A stretch of 64,000 nt of DNA from Streptomyces sp. NBC_00259 (GCF_036181745.1 NZ_CP108080.1:2852001-2916000); one strand, 5' to 3'; counted from the first letter of the stretch, positions 23,906 through 32,344 are shown. Numbers and translations are program-made. Notes: a model not told the origin generated them from the letters alone.

Positions 23906-24751
23906 ATGGCAGTTGGACCGACTACCCGCAGACGCCAGTTGGGCGCAGACCTCCGTCGACTACGGGAGCGCAAGGGCCTCACCCTTGAAGAGGCGGGTGC
24001 GCTCGTCGGGATCTCGAAGGCGACGTTGAGTCGGTACGAGAAGAAGGAAGGAACCGTCAAGTGGCCTGCCGTGGATGCGCTGTGTCGCGAGTACGGTGCA
24101 TCCGAGCAGGAGCGTAAGACCCTCGTCGAGCTGGCCAAGGGCGCCAAGATCCAGGGGTGGTGGCGGTCCCTTGCCGATCCGATCCCCGAGTCGATGAACC
24201 TCATGCTGACGCTGGAAGACGAGGTCGTGCGGGAGGATCATTTCGCCTGCATGTACGTCCCTGGGCTGCTCCAGACGCGCGCCTACGCCGAGGCAGTCCA
24301 TCGCGCGTCTGAGATGCGGTGCAGCGAACAAGAGATCGCGCACATGGTGGACATCCGCATGAAGCGGCAGGAGCTGCTGACGAGAGAGGATCCCCCGCAC
24401 ATCTGGGCCGTGATCGACGAGGCCGTCATTCGGCGCCTGGTCGGTGGGCGCGTAGCCATGCGTGAGCAGTTGGAGCACTTGATGTCGCTGGCGGAGGAGC
24501 CCCACGTCACCGTCCAGGTACTGCCGTTCGCCAGTGGGGCACATGCCGCGGCCGTCGGCAGCTTCGTGGTCCTGGGCGGGTCCGCACCGGAGCTCGATGT
24601 GGTGTACGTGGACATCATCGGCGGTGGTCTCTTCATGGAGAAGCCCGAGGAGCTGGAGCGCTATACGTTGGCGTTCGAATACTTGCGCGCACAGGCGTTG
24701 GACATCCCGTCGTCGGTCGCGCTCCTCGATCAGGCTTGCAGGGAGCTGTAA
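23906..24751 (+). CDS. WhiJ-like XRE regulator with DUF5753 domain
   Basis: This 281-residue regulator has an N-terminal helix-turn-helix (RKGLTLEEAGALVGISKATLS region, about residues 22-45) and a C-terminal DUF5753 domain with the typical FACMYVPGLLQTRAYAE and IWAVIDEAVIRR segments. Start 23906 is supported by GGAGG nine bases upstream; the longer open frame adds 42 residues without sequence character. Its stop overlaps the start of the DUF397 gene (TAATG). In Streptomyces such pairs belong to the whiJ/abaA group linked to development and antibiotic control. The target of this copy is unknown; the palindrome at 23766-23778 is a candidate site. Confidence 0.88.
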   Translation: MAVGPTTRRRQLGADLRRLRERKGLTLEEAGALVGISKATLSRYEKKEGTVKWPAVDALCREYGASEQERKTLVELAKGAKIQGWWRSLADPIPESMNLMLTLEDEVVREDHFACMYVPGLLQTRAYAEAVHRASEMRCSEQEIAHMVDIRMKRQELLTREDPPHIWAVIDEAVIRRLVGGRVAMREQLEHLMSLAEEPHVTVQVLPFASGAHAAAVGSFVVLGGSAPELDVVYVDIIGGGLFMEKPEELERYTLAFEYLRAQALDIPSSVALLDQACREL

Positions 24752-24948
24752 TGGATCGCGACGACATCCAGTGGTTCAAGTCCTCGTACAGCGGTGGCAG
24801 CGGCACGGAGTGCGTGGAGGTTGCCCGCATAGCCGGAGGAACCGCCGTTCGGGACAGCAAGGATCCTCTGGGGCCCCTCCTCGCGTTCCCCGCCGAGGCG
24901 TGGAACGGCTTCACTGGTGCTGTTCGGGACGGCGACATCAGTTGCTGA
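24751..24948 (+). CDS. DUF397 small protein
   Basis: This 65-residue protein carries the DUF397 signature: WFKSSYSGGSGTECVEVA, then VRDSKDP and a C-terminal AWNGFTGAVRDG. These small acidic partners accompany WhiJ-like XRE regulators and probably modulate them. The ATG overlaps the stop of the regulator gene, so the pair is translationally coupled. Its family membership is clear; the mechanism is not established. Confidence 0.9.
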   Translation: MDRDDIQWFKSSYSGGSGTECVEVARIAGGTAVRDSKDPLGPLLAFPAEAWNGFTGAVRDGDISC

Positions 24949-25149
24949 TGCCGTTGGACGCGCGCGGAGCGGGATCAGGTGGTATGGGGCCCGCGCGGGT
25001 GGTGGGTCCCCGGGTGGGGTCGTAGCGTCGATACAGGAGCAACCTCAGGGAGGAGGTCCGGCGCAGCGCTGGCCGGCGGGCGCTCTGCGTGCGTGGAGCG
25101 GTTCGCGTGGCGGTCAGGTGGGCTCGGGGAGAGACGGCTGGGAGCAGAT

Positions 25150-25596
25150 ATGCAGAGACTCAAGCTGAAGGCAGCGGCCCTGGTGTACGCCGCGGCGTCG
25201 CTCGCAGTGGCCGTTGTGCCGGCATCCGCTTCCGCTTCCACGGCGCAGGAGCCACGGGGTGACGTCGTGGTCATCGACTGCTTCTCGAAGCCGCAGGTAC
25301 GGCCCAGCGACTTCCTCATCGCGTGCGGCGACGGCAACAGCGGCCTCACCCAGCTGAAGTGGACGAACTGGGGGCAGACGACCGCGACGGGACGTGGGCT
25401 CAACTTCGTCAACGACTGCAAGCCCTACTGCGCCGCCGGCAAGTTCCACTCATATCCCGTGGAAGTCACGCTGGAGCAGCCGAAGCCCTGGCCCAAGGAT
25501 CCAGGTCAGCAGCGTTACACGCAGATGCGCCTCGTGTTCACGGACGGCAGGCCGGCTCACCTCGCGGAGGACGTGACGTACAAGCTCTGGCCCTGA
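25150..25596 (+). CDS. secreted hypothetical protein with four cysteines
   Basis: This 148-residue protein has a Sec signal peptide (MQRLKLKAAALVYAAASLAV, cleavage near ASAS-TA). The mature ~115 residues contain four cysteines (in IDCF, IACG, NDCKPYC) that could form two disulphides, and a beta-rich pattern with several Trp/Tyr. The ATG has GGGAG just upstream. Similar small secreted proteins are common in Streptomyces, but I recognise no function. It stands alone between the DUF397 gene and the acylphosphatase gene, both in the same direction. Confidence 0.75.
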   Translation: MQRLKLKAAALVYAAASLAVAVVPASASASTAQEPRGDVVVIDCFSKPQVRPSDFLIACGDGNSGLTQLKWTNWGQTTATGRGLNFVNDCKPYCAAGKFHSYPVEVTLEQPKPWPKDPGQQRYTQMRLVFTDGRPAHLAEDVTYKLWP

Positions 25597-25651
25597 TGTC
25601 CGCTCGCGTCGGGCGGGGTGCCGGGGGCAGCGGCTCGTACGATCCGGAGTC

Positions 25652-25942
25652 ATGGTGCGCAGGCGCGTAGTGGTCTCCGGATTGGTCCAGGGCGTGTTCT
25701 ACAGGGACACCTGCCGGCAGGTCGCCGACGAGTACGGGGTGGCGGGGTGGGTGCGGAACCTGGCCGGCGGGGACGTCGAGGCCGTGTTCGAAGGGGAGAT
25801 GGACGCCGTCGAGACACTGGTGCGATGGGCGCGGCAAGGGCCGCCCTCGGCGGACGTGCGAGGGGTGGAGGTGCGTGAGGAGGAGCCCGAAGGGCTCACC
25901 GGGTTCGAGGTGCGGCACACCCTGAGGGGCGGCAATAGCTGA
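25652..25942 (+). CDS. acylphosphatase
   Basis: This 96-residue enzyme hydrolyses acyl phosphates in the cytoplasm. The family signatures are complete: SGLVQGVFYRDTCRQVA near residues 9-25, with the catalytic Arg in VFYR, and GWVRNLAGGDVEAVFEG with the catalytic Asn in VRN. The length is normal. It begins with ATG and ends at a strong hairpin terminator. No operon partner is evident; in Streptomyces acylphosphatase genes often stand alone. Confidence 0.95.
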   Translation: MVRRRVVVSGLVQGVFYRDTCRQVADEYGVAGWVRNLAGGDVEAVFEGEMDAVETLVRWARQGPPSADVRGVEVREEEPEGLTGFEVRHTLRGGNS

Positions 25943-25943
25943 C

Positions 25944-25976
25944 GCGAAGGCCGGGAGTCCCGCTCCCGGCCTTCGC
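25944..25976. terminator. bidirectional hairpin terminator
   Basis: A perfect 14-bp stem beginning GCGAAGGCCGGGAG closes a 5-base loop immediately after the acylphosphatase stop. The convergent DUF1876 gene ends 36 bp further on, so it probably serves both directions. Confidence 0.9.
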
Positions 25977-26012
25977 GCTCTCCTCGTGTGAGGGTGTGAG
26001 GGGGTGGGTGGG

Positions 26013-26279
26013 TCACATGGCGATGTCCGCCGGCCTGTGGGTGTGGCCCTCGACGTCGGACGCCGCGCGGCCGACGAGTTCATGGGCCAGTTCCGAGCAG
26101 GCCCGGGCCGCCGCGAGTTCCTCGCCTATTTTCGCGTCCGGGGTGTCGCCCGGGCTGCGCCTTGCGATGCCCGTGCCCTCGACGCCGGGGGCATTGGGGC
26201 CGCTGAGGGAGGCCTTGCAGGCGGTGCGCGTTCCGTCTTCCTCGAACGACAAGTCGATGTTCCAGTTCTGCGTCGTCAT
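26013..26279 (-). CDS. DUF1876 domain protein
   Basis: This 88-residue protein matches the DUF1876 family: N-terminal WNIDLSFEEDGTRTACKASL, then a small helical domain ACSELAHELVGRAASDVE. These actinobacterial proteins resemble dsRBD-like folds and have no established function. It lies 59 bp after the SRPBCC gene on the same strand, possibly in one transcript. No signal peptide or membrane segment is seen. Confidence 0.9.
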   Translation of the reverse strand: MTTQNWNIDLSFEEDGTRTACKASLSGPNAPGVEGTGIARRSPGDTPDAKIGEELAAARACSELAHELVGRAASDVEGHTHRPADIAM

Positions 26280-26338
26280 GACGGGTCACCTTCGCCGTAC
26301 GGTTCCGTCAGCCCCGGCTTTGTGCGGGGCACTGTCGG

Positions 26339-26782
26339 TCAGGTGGTGGGGTGTGCCTGCTCCACCAGGTCCTTGAACTGGTGGAGATCCTCCCGGACGG
26401 TCCGCTCGATGGCGGAGGACTGGGCAAACCCCTTGGGGCCCCCGAAGGCGTTGTGCGCCTCGCCGGGGTCGTAGTCCATGCGCAGTTGCATCCTCGTGTG
26501 GGTCGAGTCGATGGGGAGGAGCGATACGGAGCCGCTGAGGTGCGGGGTCTCCGTGGTCCTCCAGGTCATCGTCTCGTTGGGACGGAGATCCGTGGTGGCG
26601 GCGTCGAGCCCGCGGGCCATGCCGCCGCTGGTCTCCAGGTCCATGTGTACGCCGGAAGTGCCTTCGCGCCGGGCTTCCCGTACGCCTCCGACGAACCGTG
26701 GATAGTCCTCGACCTGGTGCAAGTGGTCCCAGACCACGTCACCGGGCGCAGTGATGTCGATCTGTTCCTCGAGAGTGGGCAT
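26339..26782 (-). CDS. SRPBCC-family protein (START/PYR-like)
   Basis: This 147-residue cytoplasmic protein has the SRPBCC ligand-binding fold: IDITAPGDVVWDHLHQVEDYPRFV at the N-terminus, a beta-sheet core containing ETMTWRTTETPHLSGSVSL, and a long C-terminal helix AIERTVREDLHQFKDLVEQ. The ATG at 26782 has GGGAGA upstream; the longer frame adds 34 residues without family resemblance. Members bind hydrophobic ligands or act as cyclases and aromatases, but isolated members such as this one are of unknown role. It precedes the DUF1876 gene. Confidence 0.85.
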   Translation of the reverse strand: MPTLEEQIDITAPGDVVWDHLHQVEDYPRFVGGVREARREGTSGVHMDLETSGGMARGLDAATTDLRPNETMTWRTTETPHLSGSVSLLPIDSTHTRMQLRMDYDPGEAHNAFGGPKGFAQSSAIERTVREDLHQFKDLVEQAHPTT

Positions 26783-27013
26783 GACTGTCTCCCTGCCTCT
26801 CCTTCCAGGGTGCGTTCCGTGGCGCTTCATCGCAACGGATCCGGCCCTGGAGCGGCCCGGAAGCCTGTCGCCCGCCGCGATCACGCATCACGCTCCACTC
26901 GCCCTACAGGTCCTGCCCGTTGATGCCTCGCCTCGGGGCCTGGGCCGGGCGCAGGTCCGGTCAAACCGCTCGTTAGGCTCCAGGCAGTCGAAAACGATCG
27001 AAGGGGGCATCCC

Positions 27014-27316
27014 ATGGCCAGGATTCCGGCAGCGGCAGTCGCGGCGAGCGGCCTCATCGGGGGCTACGGCGTCGCCCGCTGGACCAGGAAGCGGCCGCTC
27101 GGCGGGGTGGCGCTGGCCGCCGCCGGGGCCGTGGCCGCGCGCCAGTGGCAGCAGGAGGCCGGCGGGAAGGCGGCGGCCGGGCTGAGTGCGGCGTACGTCG
27201 CCGCGTTCGCCGGGTCGCATCCGCTGGCCAAGAAGCTGGGGGCGTGGCCCGCGGTCTTCACCGTGGCCGGCGGCGTGGCGCTGGCGTCCTGGGCCGTGAC
27301 CCGGCGGGCCGCTTGA
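27014..27316 (+). CDS. small hydrophobic hypothetical membrane protein
   Basis: This 100-residue protein is Ala/Gly-rich with three or four hydrophobic segments (about residues 5-20, 30-42, 53-66 and 79-95) separated by basic residues (TRKRP, RQWQQE, KK). The ATG has GAAGGGGG upstream. It could be a small integral membrane protein. No family is recognised. The 231 bp upstream, shared with the divergent SRPBCC gene, contains a possible -10 element in CGTTAGGCT. Confidence 0.6.
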   Translation: MARIPAAAVAASGLIGGYGVARWTRKRPLGGVALAAAGAVAARQWQQEAGGKAAAGLSAAYVAAFAGSHPLAKKLGAWPAVFTVAGGVALASWAVTRRAA

Positions 27317-27385
27317 GACTTACCCCCGAGAGCGTTGAACGGGGGCGGCGGCCCGTACGTACGTAAGGGCAACTCCCCCATGGTG

Positions 27386-27429
27386 GCTGGGCGCGCAACC
27401 GGCGGACAGAGTCCGATTGCGCGCCCAGC
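27386..27429. terminator. long hairpin terminator between convergent genes
   Basis: A perfect 13-bp stem (GCTGGGCGCGCAA with its complement) encloses an 18-base loop that contains a further CGGAC/GTCCG stem. It lies between the convergent small membrane protein and DUF445 genes. Confidence 0.85.
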
Positions 27430-27459
27430 GCTTCTTCAGCCGCCCAGCGCTTCCTCAGC
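27422..27459. repeat. 19-bp tandem duplication containing the DUF445 stop codon
   Basis: CGCCCAGCGCTTC(T/C)TCAGC occurs at 27422-27440 and 27441-27459. The minus-strand stop codon of the DUF445 gene lies in the second copy, so the gene end was duplicated; the first copy also overlaps the terminator arm. Confidence 0.75.
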
Positions 27460-29347
27460 CGCCGAGCGCGTGCGCGACCGTATAGATCAGCAGACCGGCC
27501 AGTGCACCGACGACCGTGCCGTTGATACGGATGAACTGCAGGTCACGGCCGATGTGCGCCTCGATCTTGCGGGAGGTGTGCTCGGCGTCCCAGCTCGCGA
27601 CCGTGTCGCTGATCAGGGACGTGATCTGCTCGCGGTACGTCGTCACCACATAGACCGCCGCGTCCTCGATCCAGCCCTCCAGCTTCTGCTGCATCCTGCC
27701 GTCCGTCGCCAGGCGGGCGCCGAAGGACATCAGGGAGGCGCGGGCGCGCAGCCGCAGTTCGCTGCGCTCGTCCTCGGCCGCCGAGATGATCATGGCGCGT
27801 ACGGAGGACCATGCGGAGGCGATGATGTCCTGCACCTCGGGGCGGGACAGCATGTCGGACTTCATGCGCTCGACCCGCGACCGGGTGTCCGTGTCGGCCT
27901 GGAGGTCGGAGGCGAAGTCGGCCAGGAAACGGTCGATCGCGCCGCGCGCGGGGTGGTTGGGGGCGTCGCGCATCTCGGTGACGAAGCGGACCAGTTCCCT
28001 GTAGACCCGCTCGCCGACCTTGCGGTCGACGAAGCGCGGGGTCCAGCCCGGGGCTCCGCCCTGGACGGCGTCCATGACGGAGTCGCCGTGCACCGTCAGC
28101 CAGTCGTGGGCGCGGGCGCAGATCAGGTCGACGGCACGGTGGTGGGCGCCGTCCGCGACGATCTTGTCGAGGGTCTTGCCGATGCCCGGTGCGATCTCGG
28201 CGGTCTCGGCACGGCGGGTGATGGCCTCGCCGACGACGGCCTGCACGTCGGAGTCCCGCAGGACGGCGAGGGCGCCGCGCAGGGCGGTGGACAGCTCGGC
28301 GGTGACGCGGTCGGCGTGCGCGGGCTCGGCGAGCCAGGCGCCGAGTCTGCCGCCGAGGGCCAGGCCGCTGAGGCGGGCCCGTACGACGTCGGCGGAGAGG
28401 AAGTTCTCCCCGACGAAGGAGCCGAGGGACTCGCCGAGCTGGTCCTTCTTGGTGGGGATGATCGCGGTGTGCGGGATGGGGATACCGAGAGGGTGCTTGA
28501 ACAGCGCGGTGACGGCGAACCAGTCGGCGAGCGCACCGACCATGCCGGCCTCGGCGGCCGCGGCGACATAGCCGGGCCAGCCGTCGATTCCCTCGTTCTT
28601 CGCCCAGGTGGCGAGGGTGAAGATCAGCGCGACGAGGAGCAGCAGACCGGTGGCCGTGGCCTTCATACGACGGACGCCGCGGCGCTTCTCCTCGTCGGCG
28701 GCGGTGTACGCGAACGAGGCGAGCGGGGCGGGGCGGCTCACGGATTCCCCGGGCCGGGCGCCGGACCCTCCTGACCGCCTGCCGAACGGCCGGCCGGTGC
28801 TTCTCGGCGGAGTGCCGGAGCCTGCGGGCCGATCGCTCGCATCACGGGGCTGAGTGCCGGAGCCTGCGGGCCGCGTGCCGGAGCCCTCGGACCGATCGCT
28901 CGCATCACCGGGTCGATCGCCGGCGCCCTCAGGCCGCGCACCCGAGCCCCCGGCCCGATCGCCCGCACCGCCAGGTCGCGTGCCGGAGCCTGCGGGCTGC
29001 TTGGCCGTCCGTTCGCCGCCGCCCTCCTGCCGGGCTTCGGTGCCCCCGGGCCGGGCTTCGGTGCCTCCCGGCTGCGTGCCGGAGCCTCCGAGCGGCCCGG
29101 TTTCGCCGTCCCGGGCTGCCGGGCGCGCGCTCGTGCTGGCTTGGGCGGCACGGGCGGCCGCGTCGCCGGGCGGTGCCACCGGCGGCCGAGCGCTCCGGTC
29201 GCCGTCGACGCCCGGCATCGTCGGATCGGCGTGCGTCCCCCCGCCCCCGCCCGGTACGCCAGGAGCGGGACCACCCGGTCCCGGACCGCCGGAACCAGCG
29301 CCGTCGGGGCCCGGACCTGCGCGTTCAGGTCGTTCCGTTCGCTTCAT
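27455..29347 (-). CDS. DUF445 membrane protein with long repetitive Gly/Pro N-terminus
   Basis: This 630-residue protein has an unusual ~210-residue N-terminal region rich in Gly, Pro, Ser, Arg and Asp, made of imperfect units such as GSGTRPGG and GAGDRPGD. Then come a membrane segment (LLLLVALIFTLATW) and the conserved DUF445 block (GALADWFAVTALFKHPLGIPIPHTAIIP). The C-terminal ~380 residues are largely helical, ending in a hydrophobic segment (GALAGLLIYTVAHALGG), so both ends are membrane-associated. ATG 29347 or GTG 29356 are possible starts. The DUF445 core is conserved widely but its function is unknown; the disordered extension is not part of the usual family. Confidence 0.85.
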   Translation of the reverse strand: MKRTERPERAGPGPDGAGSGGPGPGGPAPGVPGGGGGTHADPTMPGVDGDRSARPPVAPPGDAAARAAQASTSARPAARDGETGPLGGSGTQPGGTEARPGGTEARQEGGGERTAKQPAGSGTRPGGAGDRAGGSGARPEGAGDRPGDASDRSEGSGTRPAGSGTQPRDASDRPAGSGTPPRSTGRPFGRRSGGSGARPGESVSRPAPLASFAYTAADEEKRRGVRRMKATATGLLLLVALIFTLATWAKNEGIDGWPGYVAAAAEAGMVGALADWFAVTALFKHPLGIPIPHTAIIPTKKDQLGESLGSFVGENFLSADVVRARLSGLALGGRLGAWLAEPAHADRVTAELSTALRGALAVLRDSDVQAVVGEAITRRAETAEIAPGIGKTLDKIVADGAHHRAVDLICARAHDWLTVHGDSVMDAVQGGAPGWTPRFVDRKVGERVYRELVRFVTEMRDAPNHPARGAIDRFLADFASDLQADTDTRSRVERMKSDMLSRPEVQDIIASAWSSVRAMIISAAEDERSELRLRARASLMSFGARLATDGRMQQKLEGWIEDAAVYVVTTYREQITSLISDTVASWDAEHTSRKIEAHIGRDLQFIRINGTVVGALAGLLIYTVAHALGG

Positions 29348-29465
29348 CGACTCCACCCGTCCGCGTACGCATCGTCCCTACCCAATGGCCGTACGCCTTT
29401 TTGCCTACCTGAGGTACTCCCGGGGCGCACGTCGAGTTCCCACCGGCATATCGGATGATGTGTCC

Positions 29466-30827
29466 ATGAAAACCCAGCGGGCCGGATACGGCCTGTTCGC
29501 CGCCCTCATCGCCCTGACTCTGCTGATCTGTGCCGCGATCATCGCCACCTTCGCCGTCACCGGCCCGGACCACGGACAGCCGGCCCCCGCCGGAGCCGCG
29601 GCCGGACCCGGAACAGACCCCGCGGCCGGACCCGGAACAGCCGGGCCGGCAGGCACCCGGCCCGGCGGCGCGACGGCGCGTGCCGTGGACACGGGCGGCT
29701 GGGCCGGGACCTGGTCCGCCGCACCCGGGGAGGCCGGAACGGGCCCCGCCGGGCCGCACTCCGTACGCAACGTCGTGCACACCTCCCTCGGCGGCGACCA
29801 GGCTCGGATCACCCTCTCCAACCTCTTCGGGACGGAGCCCCTGCGCGTGGCGCACGCCTCGATCGCGGTCGCCGCGGCCTCGGACGGCGCCTCGGTCGTG
29901 CCCGGCACCCTGCGCGAGGTGCTGTTCGCGGGACGCCCGTCCGCGATCGTGCCGCCTGGCGGGCATGTCGTCGGCGATCCGGCTCCCCTCCCCGTTCCCC
30001 AGGACGGACATCTTCTGGTCACCCTCCATGTGCCCGCATCCGGCCCCGCGGGCACCGTCACCCTGCACGAACGCGCAAGCCAGACCTCCTACCTCGGCCC
30101 CGGCGACCGTACGTCGGACACCGACGGGTCCGCCTTCACCCACCGCACCTCGGCCTGGCACCACCTCACCGCCGTCGACGTCCACAACCCGGCCGCCCGT
30201 GGCGCCGTGGTCGCCATCGGGGACTCGCTCACCGACGGCGCCGGCTCCACCCCGGACACGGACCGTCGCTGGACGGACCACCTCGCCGACCGGCTGCACG
30301 CGGGGCGCTGGGGGTACGGGGTCCTCAATCTGGGCATCGGCGGCAACCGCCTCCTGCAGGACGGCATCGGCCCGAGCGGACTCTCCCGCTTCGAGCGCGA
30401 CGTACTCGACCGGTCAGGAGCCCGGGTCGTCGTCATCGAACTGGGCATCAACGACATCATCCGCCCACCGCGCCCGGCGGATCCGGCCGCGATCACGGCA
30501 GGTCTGCGGACGCTCACGGAGCAGGCACGGGCCAAGGGGCTGCGGGTCGTGGGAACGACGCTGATGCCGTTCGAGGGGCACCGCCGGCACACTCCGGAGC
30601 TGGAAGCGGTACGGGAGGAGGTCAACCAGGCCGTCCGCGCGGGCCGGGTCTTCGACGACGTCATCGACTTCGACCGGGCGGTGCGCGATCCGTACGCGCC
30701 GGACCGGCTCCTCCCGGCGTACGACTCCGGTGACCATCTCCACCCGAACGACGCGGGATACGCGCAGCTGGCACGGAGCGTGGACCTGGCCGTACTGATC
30801 GGCGAGCGGTCGGCCGCCCGGCTGTGA
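29466..30827 (+). CDS. exported SGNH/GDSL-family hydrolase
   Basis: This 453-residue protein has an N-terminal hydrophobic segment (residues 10-33) that is a signal anchor or signal peptide, a Gly/Pro/Ala linker, and a beta-rich domain (about 70-230). The C-terminal catalytic domain contains the serine block GDSLTDGAG, the Gly and Asn blocks (LGIGGNRLL, ELGINDI) and the Asp-His pair in SGDHLHPND. It should act outside the cytoplasm as an esterase or lipase. The two-domain layout is that of large secreted Streptomyces SGNH proteins. Substrate is unknown. It is divergent from the DUF445 gene, 118 bp apart. Confidence 0.9.
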   Translation: MKTQRAGYGLFAALIALTLLICAAIIATFAVTGPDHGQPAPAGAAAGPGTDPAAGPGTAGPAGTRPGGATARAVDTGGWAGTWSAAPGEAGTGPAGPHSVRNVVHTSLGGDQARITLSNLFGTEPLRVAHASIAVAAASDGASVVPGTLREVLFAGRPSAIVPPGGHVVGDPAPLPVPQDGHLLVTLHVPASGPAGTVTLHERASQTSYLGPGDRTSDTDGSAFTHRTSAWHHLTAVDVHNPAARGAVVAIGDSLTDGAGSTPDTDRRWTDHLADRLHAGRWGYGVLNLGIGGNRLLQDGIGPSGLSRFERDVLDRSGARVVVIELGINDIIRPPRPADPAAITAGLRTLTEQARAKGLRVVGTTLMPFEGHRRHTPELEAVREEVNQAVRAGRVFDDVIDFDRAVRDPYAPDRLLPAYDSGDHLHPNDAGYAQLARSVDLAVLIGERSAARL

Positions 30828-30900
30828 CGCGTACGCGGACCGGACCACCGGATTCGCGTACGCGTCAGGAACGGGCGGCGAGCCCAGCCCGGGGACCGCG

Positions 30901-30929
30901 GCCGGGTCCCGCGGAAGGCGGGCCCCGGC
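30901..30929. terminator. hairpin terminator between convergent genes
   Basis: GCCGGGTCCCGC and GCGGGCCCCGGC form a 12-bp stem with one mismatch around a 5-base loop. It lies between the SGNH hydrolase and the convergent bcp gene. Confidence 0.7.
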
Positions 30930-30952
30930 CGGGCTGCGGGCCCCAGGGGCTC

Positions 30953-31420
30953 TCAGATACCCAGGTCCTTGATGATCTTCGCCACGTGACCGGTCGCCTT
31001 CACGTTGTACAGCGCCCGCTCGACCTTGCCGTCCTCGTCCACGACGACCGTCGAGCGGATCACGCCCGTCACCGTCTTGCCGTAGAGCTTCTTCTCGCCG
31101 AACGCGCCGTACGCCTCCAGGACCGCCTTCGACGGGTCGCCGACCAGCGTGACCTTGAGGTTCTCCTTGTCGCGGAACTTCGCGAGCTTCTCCGGCTTGT
31201 CCGGGGAGACGCCGATGACGTCGTACCCGGCGCCCGTCAGCAGCTCCAGGTTGTCGGTGAAGTCGCAGGCCTGCTTGGTGCAGCCGGGAGTCAGGGCCGC
31301 CGGGTAGAAGTACACGATGACCTTGCGGCCCTTGTGGTCGGCGAGCGAGATCTCGTTGCCGTCCGCGTCGGGCAGGGTGAAGTCCGGGGCGGTGTCGCCG
31401 GGCTGGAGTCGCTCGCTCAT
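30953..31420 (-). CDS. bcp: thioredoxin-dependent thiol peroxidase (Bcp/PrxQ)
   Basis: This 155-residue peroxiredoxin reduces hydrogen peroxide and organic peroxides with electrons from thioredoxin. The N-terminus MSERLQPGDTAPDFTLPD is typical. The peroxidatic Cys lies in AALTPGCTKQACDF, with the second Cys five residues later as in PrxQ-type enzymes, and the conserved Arg is in GVIRSTVVVD. No signal peptide is present. The gene stands alone, convergent with the SGNH hydrolase and divergent from a DUF3618 gene. Confidence 0.95.
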   Translation of the reverse strand: MSERLQPGDTAPDFTLPDADGNEISLADHKGRKVIVYFYPAALTPGCTKQACDFTDNLELLTGAGYDVIGVSPDKPEKLAKFRDKENLKVTLVGDPSKAVLEAYGAFGEKKLYGKTVTGVIRSTVVVDEDGKVERALYNVKATGHVAKIIKDLGI

Positions 31421-31558
31421 TCTCGGTTCTCCTCAGGAGTGTGGGCGTACGGCACCGAGCGTAATAGGGGTGCCGTGGGGTGCGGTCGCCGTCGAGCTGA
31501 CAGACTGTCGAGGAACAACTGAGGAAGAACTACCGGATACGACGACGGAGGCGGCGCG

Positions 31559-31879
31559 GTGTCGGACGCCAGGACCCCTGCGCAGATCGAGGCGGACATC
31601 GTCCGCCGGCGCGACCAGCTCGCCGAGACGCTCGACGAGATCGGGGTGCGGATGCACCCGAAGACGATCATCGGTGATGCGAAGGCCAAGGTCGCCTCGA
31701 CCGTGGACCAGACCGCGGGACGGGCGTTCGTCGCCGTGAACCGTGCGGTGACGGATGTGAAGGCCCGGTTCGTGCACCACGACGGCGCGCCCCGGCTGGA
31801 GCGCGTGGTGCCCGTGGCGCTGGCCGTCGTGGGCCTGGTGGGACTGCTCGCGCTGACCGCGAGGAAGCGGAAAGCATGA
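31559..31879 (+). CDS. DUF3618 membrane protein
   Basis: This 106-residue protein matches DUF3618: the N-terminal helix TPAQIEADIVRRRDQLAETLDEIG, an amphipathic middle region, and one C-terminal membrane helix (VPVALAVVGLVGLLALTA) with a basic end. It begins with GTG. Members are small single-pass actinobacterial proteins of unknown function, often near DUF1469/phage-holin-like genes; here it precedes a GroES-like gene by 53 bp and may share its transcript. Confidence 0.85.
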   Translation: MSDARTPAQIEADIVRRRDQLAETLDEIGVRMHPKTIIGDAKAKVASTVDQTAGRAFVAVNRAVTDVKARFVHHDGAPRLERVVPVALAVVGLVGLLALTARKRKA

Positions 31880-31932
31880 CCCGCTCGACCCCGGCGGCGG
31901 CCGAACCGGCTTCCGGCAGGTAGGTTCGAGTC

Positions 31933-32280
31933 GTGAGCCACAACACCCTCGACAAGCACGACAAGCTGCCGATCAAGATGCTGCACGACCGGGTCCTGGT
32001 CCGGTCGGACGCCCCCGAGGGCGAGCGGCGGTCGGGCGGCGGCATCCTGATCCCGGCGACCGCGGCCGTCGGCCGGCGCCTCGCCTGGGCCGAAGTGGTC
32101 GCCGTCGGACAGAACGTCCGTACGGTCGAGGCGGGTGACCGCGTGCTGTACGACCCGGAGGACCGCGCCGAGGTCGAGGTGCGGGGAGTCGCGTACATCC
32201 TGATGCGGGAGCGCGATCTGCACGCCGTCGCGGCGGACCGCTTCGAAGGCGGCGAGGACTCGACGGGGCTCTACCTCTGA
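31933..32280 (+). CDS. GroES-like (Cpn10) family protein
   Basis: This 115-residue protein has the GroES fold: KMLHDRVLVRSDAPEGERRSGGGILIPATA at the start (shown only in part here as residues 15-33), a central AEVVAVGQNVRTVEAGDRVLYDP and a C-terminal YILMRERDLHAV. It starts with GTG. The usual ~97-residue chaperonin-10 is extended at both ends, and no groEL is adjacent, so it is probably a divergent paralogue rather than the main co-chaperone. It follows the DUF3618 gene and ends at a strong hairpin. Confidence 0.88.
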   Translation: MSHNTLDKHDKLPIKMLHDRVLVRSDAPEGERRSGGGILIPATAAVGRRLAWAEVVAVGQNVRTVEAGDRVLYDPEDRAEVEVRGVAYILMRERDLHAVAADRFEGGEDSTGLYL

Positions 32281-32312
32281 CGCAGCGGCACGCACACTGA
32301 CCTGGAACTGGA

Positions 32313-32344
32313 AAAGGCCTGGTGACCGGGGTCACCAGGCCTTT
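32313..32344 (+). terminator. strong hairpin terminator after the GroES-like gene
   Basis: A perfect 15-bp stem (AAAGGCCTGGTGACC and its complement) with a minimal loop ends in TTT. It separates the GroES-like gene from the riboswitch-controlled exporter. Confidence 0.9.
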
